Below are positions 61,300 to 64,000 of a stretch of 64,000 nt of DNA, in pieces. The translations under genes were made by a program, and so were the position numbers. Source of the DNA: Bugula neritina (taxonomy: Eukaryota; Bryozoa; Gymnolaemata; Cheilostomatida; Bugulidae); NCBI GenBank assembly GCA_964035545.1, contig OZ037769.1:14502633-14566632 (forward strand). Direction: 5' to 3'. Positions within the stretch are counted from its first letter, which is position 1; each line of letters starts with the position of its first letter. The notes under the pieces are model-generated. The model was not told where the DNA came from and did no database searches. It was given only the letters and a program-made list of their open reading frames with translations.

Positions 61300-62430
61300 G
61301 TCTTCAAACAGATTCCAGTATATTTTATATGCTCATTGTACAAGACTCCATACACAATGACATGCAACATCAGTAGCTCAAGGATTATATAGTTAGTAGA
61401 CGTATTAAAAGACACATTAAAAACATATGATGCTATATAAACAATGAGTGCTCATTTATACAAGCTTTTCTCGATCTTCTTTTTTAATATTAAAGAAACT
61501 GGGAGCTGAACAAAAAGTATTTTTTGTATTTCATGTTTCCAGTGTAAGTTGAATATCTCGTATGTATTTTTCAGGTATATATAATATAGTTAAATATTAA
61601 CAAAACAATTCTCTTCAGAATATTTCCTTGATATAGTCAGTATCAGATTTAAAAAATATTTCTAATGCAAACATAACAATTAGCATACCATAGTTTGCAG
61701 TTTAGATTTTTGCTGTTTCAGGTCTATATATATATATAATGTCTAGATTACAAGCATTATTTTGAATCAGTAGAGTCCATTATGGTTCAAATTAAATTAG
61801 ATCTGATGAAAGAAGCAAAACCTGCTATAATATATATAAAGTGAATTTTATTTCAAAAAATAAATGGTCTCTATTAAGATCAACACTTTCAAATTAACAA
61901 CATTAATTATTGCCTTAATGCATATACTATAATATGGGAGACTTTCGACAAAATTTCTGTCTTTATTTATTTTCAGTTTATCAACATAAATTCCTATAAC
62001 TAATCATGACTATTGAAATTACTTTATATACTATACTATGATAATATTTAGATAACTTTAAGTATTTATTTATGTTGAGATTGTTTTTAATTATTGTCAG
62101 CATTTAAGTTATTTAAATAATTTTCTCAAAAAATAATGACATCACTATTAACAGACATGAATCTTGCAGACAGTTAACTCAGCTAGAGTTGGTTCACTTT
62201 CTGCTAAGTTTGTTTCTATATACTGCACATATGGTAAGTAAATCCACGTAAATAGATGGTATATAATATATGCTTTAACTTTATTATAAATAAAGTCTCA
62301 CACCTAATTTATATACTGACACACTTGGTCGCATATTATAATATTATCATATTATCTTAAATAAATAAAATAATTTTTTAGCCTCATCTGTTTTGTGTTA
62401 TAGCTAGTGTGTAAGTATATAAAATTAGAC
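61300..62430. other. No gene recognised
   Basis: AT-rich intergenic sequence. Confidence 0.6.
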
Positions 62431-62830
62431 TTTTCCATCGGCATGCTTAAAATTAGCTTTGCATTAAAATTTACTGTTATTTTTGTTGCAAGAAAATATT
62501 TGAATTTTTTACTTATAGATACAGATTTTAGCAAAAGCCAGTTGTTGTAACACCTTTTTCTGTACAAGACAAACTGACGCATCACCCAGTGATTCATTTT
62601 GATTTACATGGTTGAATCATACAGTATGAGTTGTGTCTCCTTTTTTGTACTTCTCAGTCATGAGTGTAGCTTCTGGTAAGTGATGGTTTTGTACAAACTT
62701 GATGTAAACAAGATAACTGTGATTATTACTTTAGTTTGCTAATATAATAATAATATAGTCCACTTGTATATGCAGCATGGTCTAGTACAACTTATATATA
62801 TACAATATTCTGTATACTATTCATTTTGCT
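62430..62830 (+). pseudogene. Diverged duplicate of the CLCA-like promoter and signal-peptide exon
   Basis: Similar to 34600-34980 across the upstream region, exon 1 (62626-62675) and the donor GTAAGT with intron start. Compared with the intact exon it has one extra base, so the reading from ATG 62626 runs into TAA at the donor and loses the phase. No CLCA exon 2 was recognised before the window end. It is either a dead fragment or the start of a paralogue whose real start differs. Confidence 0.65.
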
Positions 62831-63345
62831 GACCAATGTTACTGTAGTTTTCAACTTTTATCTTGTTTGTTATTTTTTAAAGTAACTATATAAATAATAC
62901 TAATGCATTTGTTTCTATAAGTTTATTTTATTTGTCTCAACTACTTGCTGTAAGTGAAAATTTTTTCTGAATGCTTATAATTCAACAGAAAATATAATTT
63001 CCTTTTAACTCAACTTATTTACTATTTTCAACAATTTAATATTAAGCCAGAATTAGGTTTATTAAATATTTTGTAAAAGTTATAGAATTCCATAGTAGAT
63101 TTACTAAAATAGAATATTCAATAATATAAAAATGACTGCACAAAAGTTAATGACATCATAATATTTTTATGAAGTATATTAAAACTAAAATATCACGAAT
63201 AAATGCTTGTAATGTTTGGTTTTCATCCTTTAGCAAAAACTAGCATTTGATGTTTAATATTGATTTTATTGACTAAATATTTTGCAGGCAGTCATTATAG
63301 TCAGAAAAACTGCTGATGTTGACATCAAATTATCCTTGAAGAATG

Positions 63346-63763
63346 TCAACTGAAGCTTTCCAGAATCTGATTGACCAAAACAGCATCATGAGTTTCCCTG
63401 TTTAAAAAATAATTATATAAGCAACATCTTGTGAGACAATCAGTAACAATTTCAATCCTGTTACAGTTACTACAGAGGCAATCCATTACAGGAACACATG
63501 GTTTGTGTAATGAAACAAACTGAAAGTGTTATATAACATTAAATAACAATTGTATATTGTGCGGTGGTGAATGCCAGTAGAAATGGTCTGTCTAAAAGTA
63601 GCCAAGATTTTATTGGCTGAGAAAAGTTTATTGCTAAAGAGAGTATCTTATAGACTGCATACCCTAAGACAATGACAGTTAAACCAGCTACAGCAGCTAT
63701 TCCAACTTTCTTCATAGTGCTAAGATTTTGCATGTTATTAACTAAACTGAGCTGAGCAAACAT
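63346..63763 (-). CDS. Possible terminal exons of an unrecognised minus-strand gene
   Basis: A clean acceptor (ACACTTTCAG, exon from 63519) opens a 57-codon frame to TGA 63346-63348. It has a Cys-rich patch (PCVPVMDCLCSNCNRIEI) and ends DAVLVNQILESFS. Upstream, 63763-63660 could encode a peptide with a membrane segment (KKVGIAAVAGLTVIVLG) before a possible donor GTATGC. No family was recognised. Either piece may be chance or repeat-derived. Confidence 0.25.
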
Positions 63764-64000
63764 GTGTTAATGCATCAAAAATGTATTACAAAAATCATTT
63801 ACATATTATAGGTATGCTATAGTTACCTCTTTTTTGCATGAATAAATGAATTGAATCAGTAGTTATAATCTTTATTGGCCATTTTTTCAACTTCTAATAA
63901 GACTATTTTTTTTAGGATTTACTAAAAGGACTTAAAAAGAGAATGGTAATATGCTGATATTTCAAAAATTATTATTTCTTAAGAGATATTTATTTTTATT

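Overview
The window is animal nuclear DNA. It has multi-exon genes with GT..AG introns and animal-only families: a P2X-type receptor, a CLCA-type protein, an apple/discoidin-lectin gene and two C2H2 zinc-finger genes. It is AT-rich, holds long (TA)n arrays and is crowded with retroelements. The element mix (Penelope-like elements with hammerhead ribozymes, Ty3/gypsy, BEL/Pao, tRNA-derived SINEs, small inverted-repeat elements) would fit a lophotrochozoan invertebrate such as a mollusc, bryozoan or annelid. That placement is inference; nothing here identifies the species.

Layout. 1-4.2 kb: a rearranged Penelope-like element (PLE), (TA)n arrays and a 620-bp-armed inverted repeat with a hammerhead motif in its loop. 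5.9-7.3 kb: an uninterrupted P2X-like receptor frame on the minus strand. 8.1-9.1 kb: another hammerhead, a (TA)n array and a TTA-flanked MITE. 10.4-16.7 kb: Ty3/gypsy element 1, with near-identical 413-bp LTRs, a 4-bp target duplication, a gag/pol -1 slippery site and an internal deletion of RNase H and most of the integrase. 17.4-19.2 kb: a decayed third gypsy copy on the minus strand. 19.5-23.5 kb: PLE scraps and a decayed BEL/Pao element carrying a MITE. 24.5-33.6 kb: gypsy element 2, which kept RNase H and integrase but carries stops and two nested inverted-repeat elements, one of them inside its 3' LTR.

34.8-46.1 kb: a 17-exon CLCA-like gene on the plus strand. The exon phases join cleanly into a 784-residue frame. 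The product has a signal peptide, an N-terminal zincin-like domain whose HExxH reads KEFAH, no VWA domain, a fibronectin-III-like region, a mucin-like repeat and a hydrophobic C-terminus. One intron holds a solo gypsy LTR with a MITE inside it; another holds a SINE. 47.4-50.9 kb: a minus-strand apple plus F5/8C lectin-like gene with apparent frameshifts. 54.6-61.3 kb: a tandem duplication carrying two C2H2 genes, each starting in a 13-nt coding exon. 62.4-62.8 kb: a diverged second copy of the CLCA promoter and signal-peptide exon, so the CLCA locus has been duplicated in part or continues past the window.

The most distinctive signals are the hammerheads beside (TA)n arrays, the P2X-like protein lacking most ATP-contact residues, the CLCA-like protein without VWA and with a broken zinc motif, and the gypsy family with a shared TTAAAC frameshift site and an extra 3' zinc-finger and coiled-coil tail. 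All coordinates and translations were read by eye; no database search was run.
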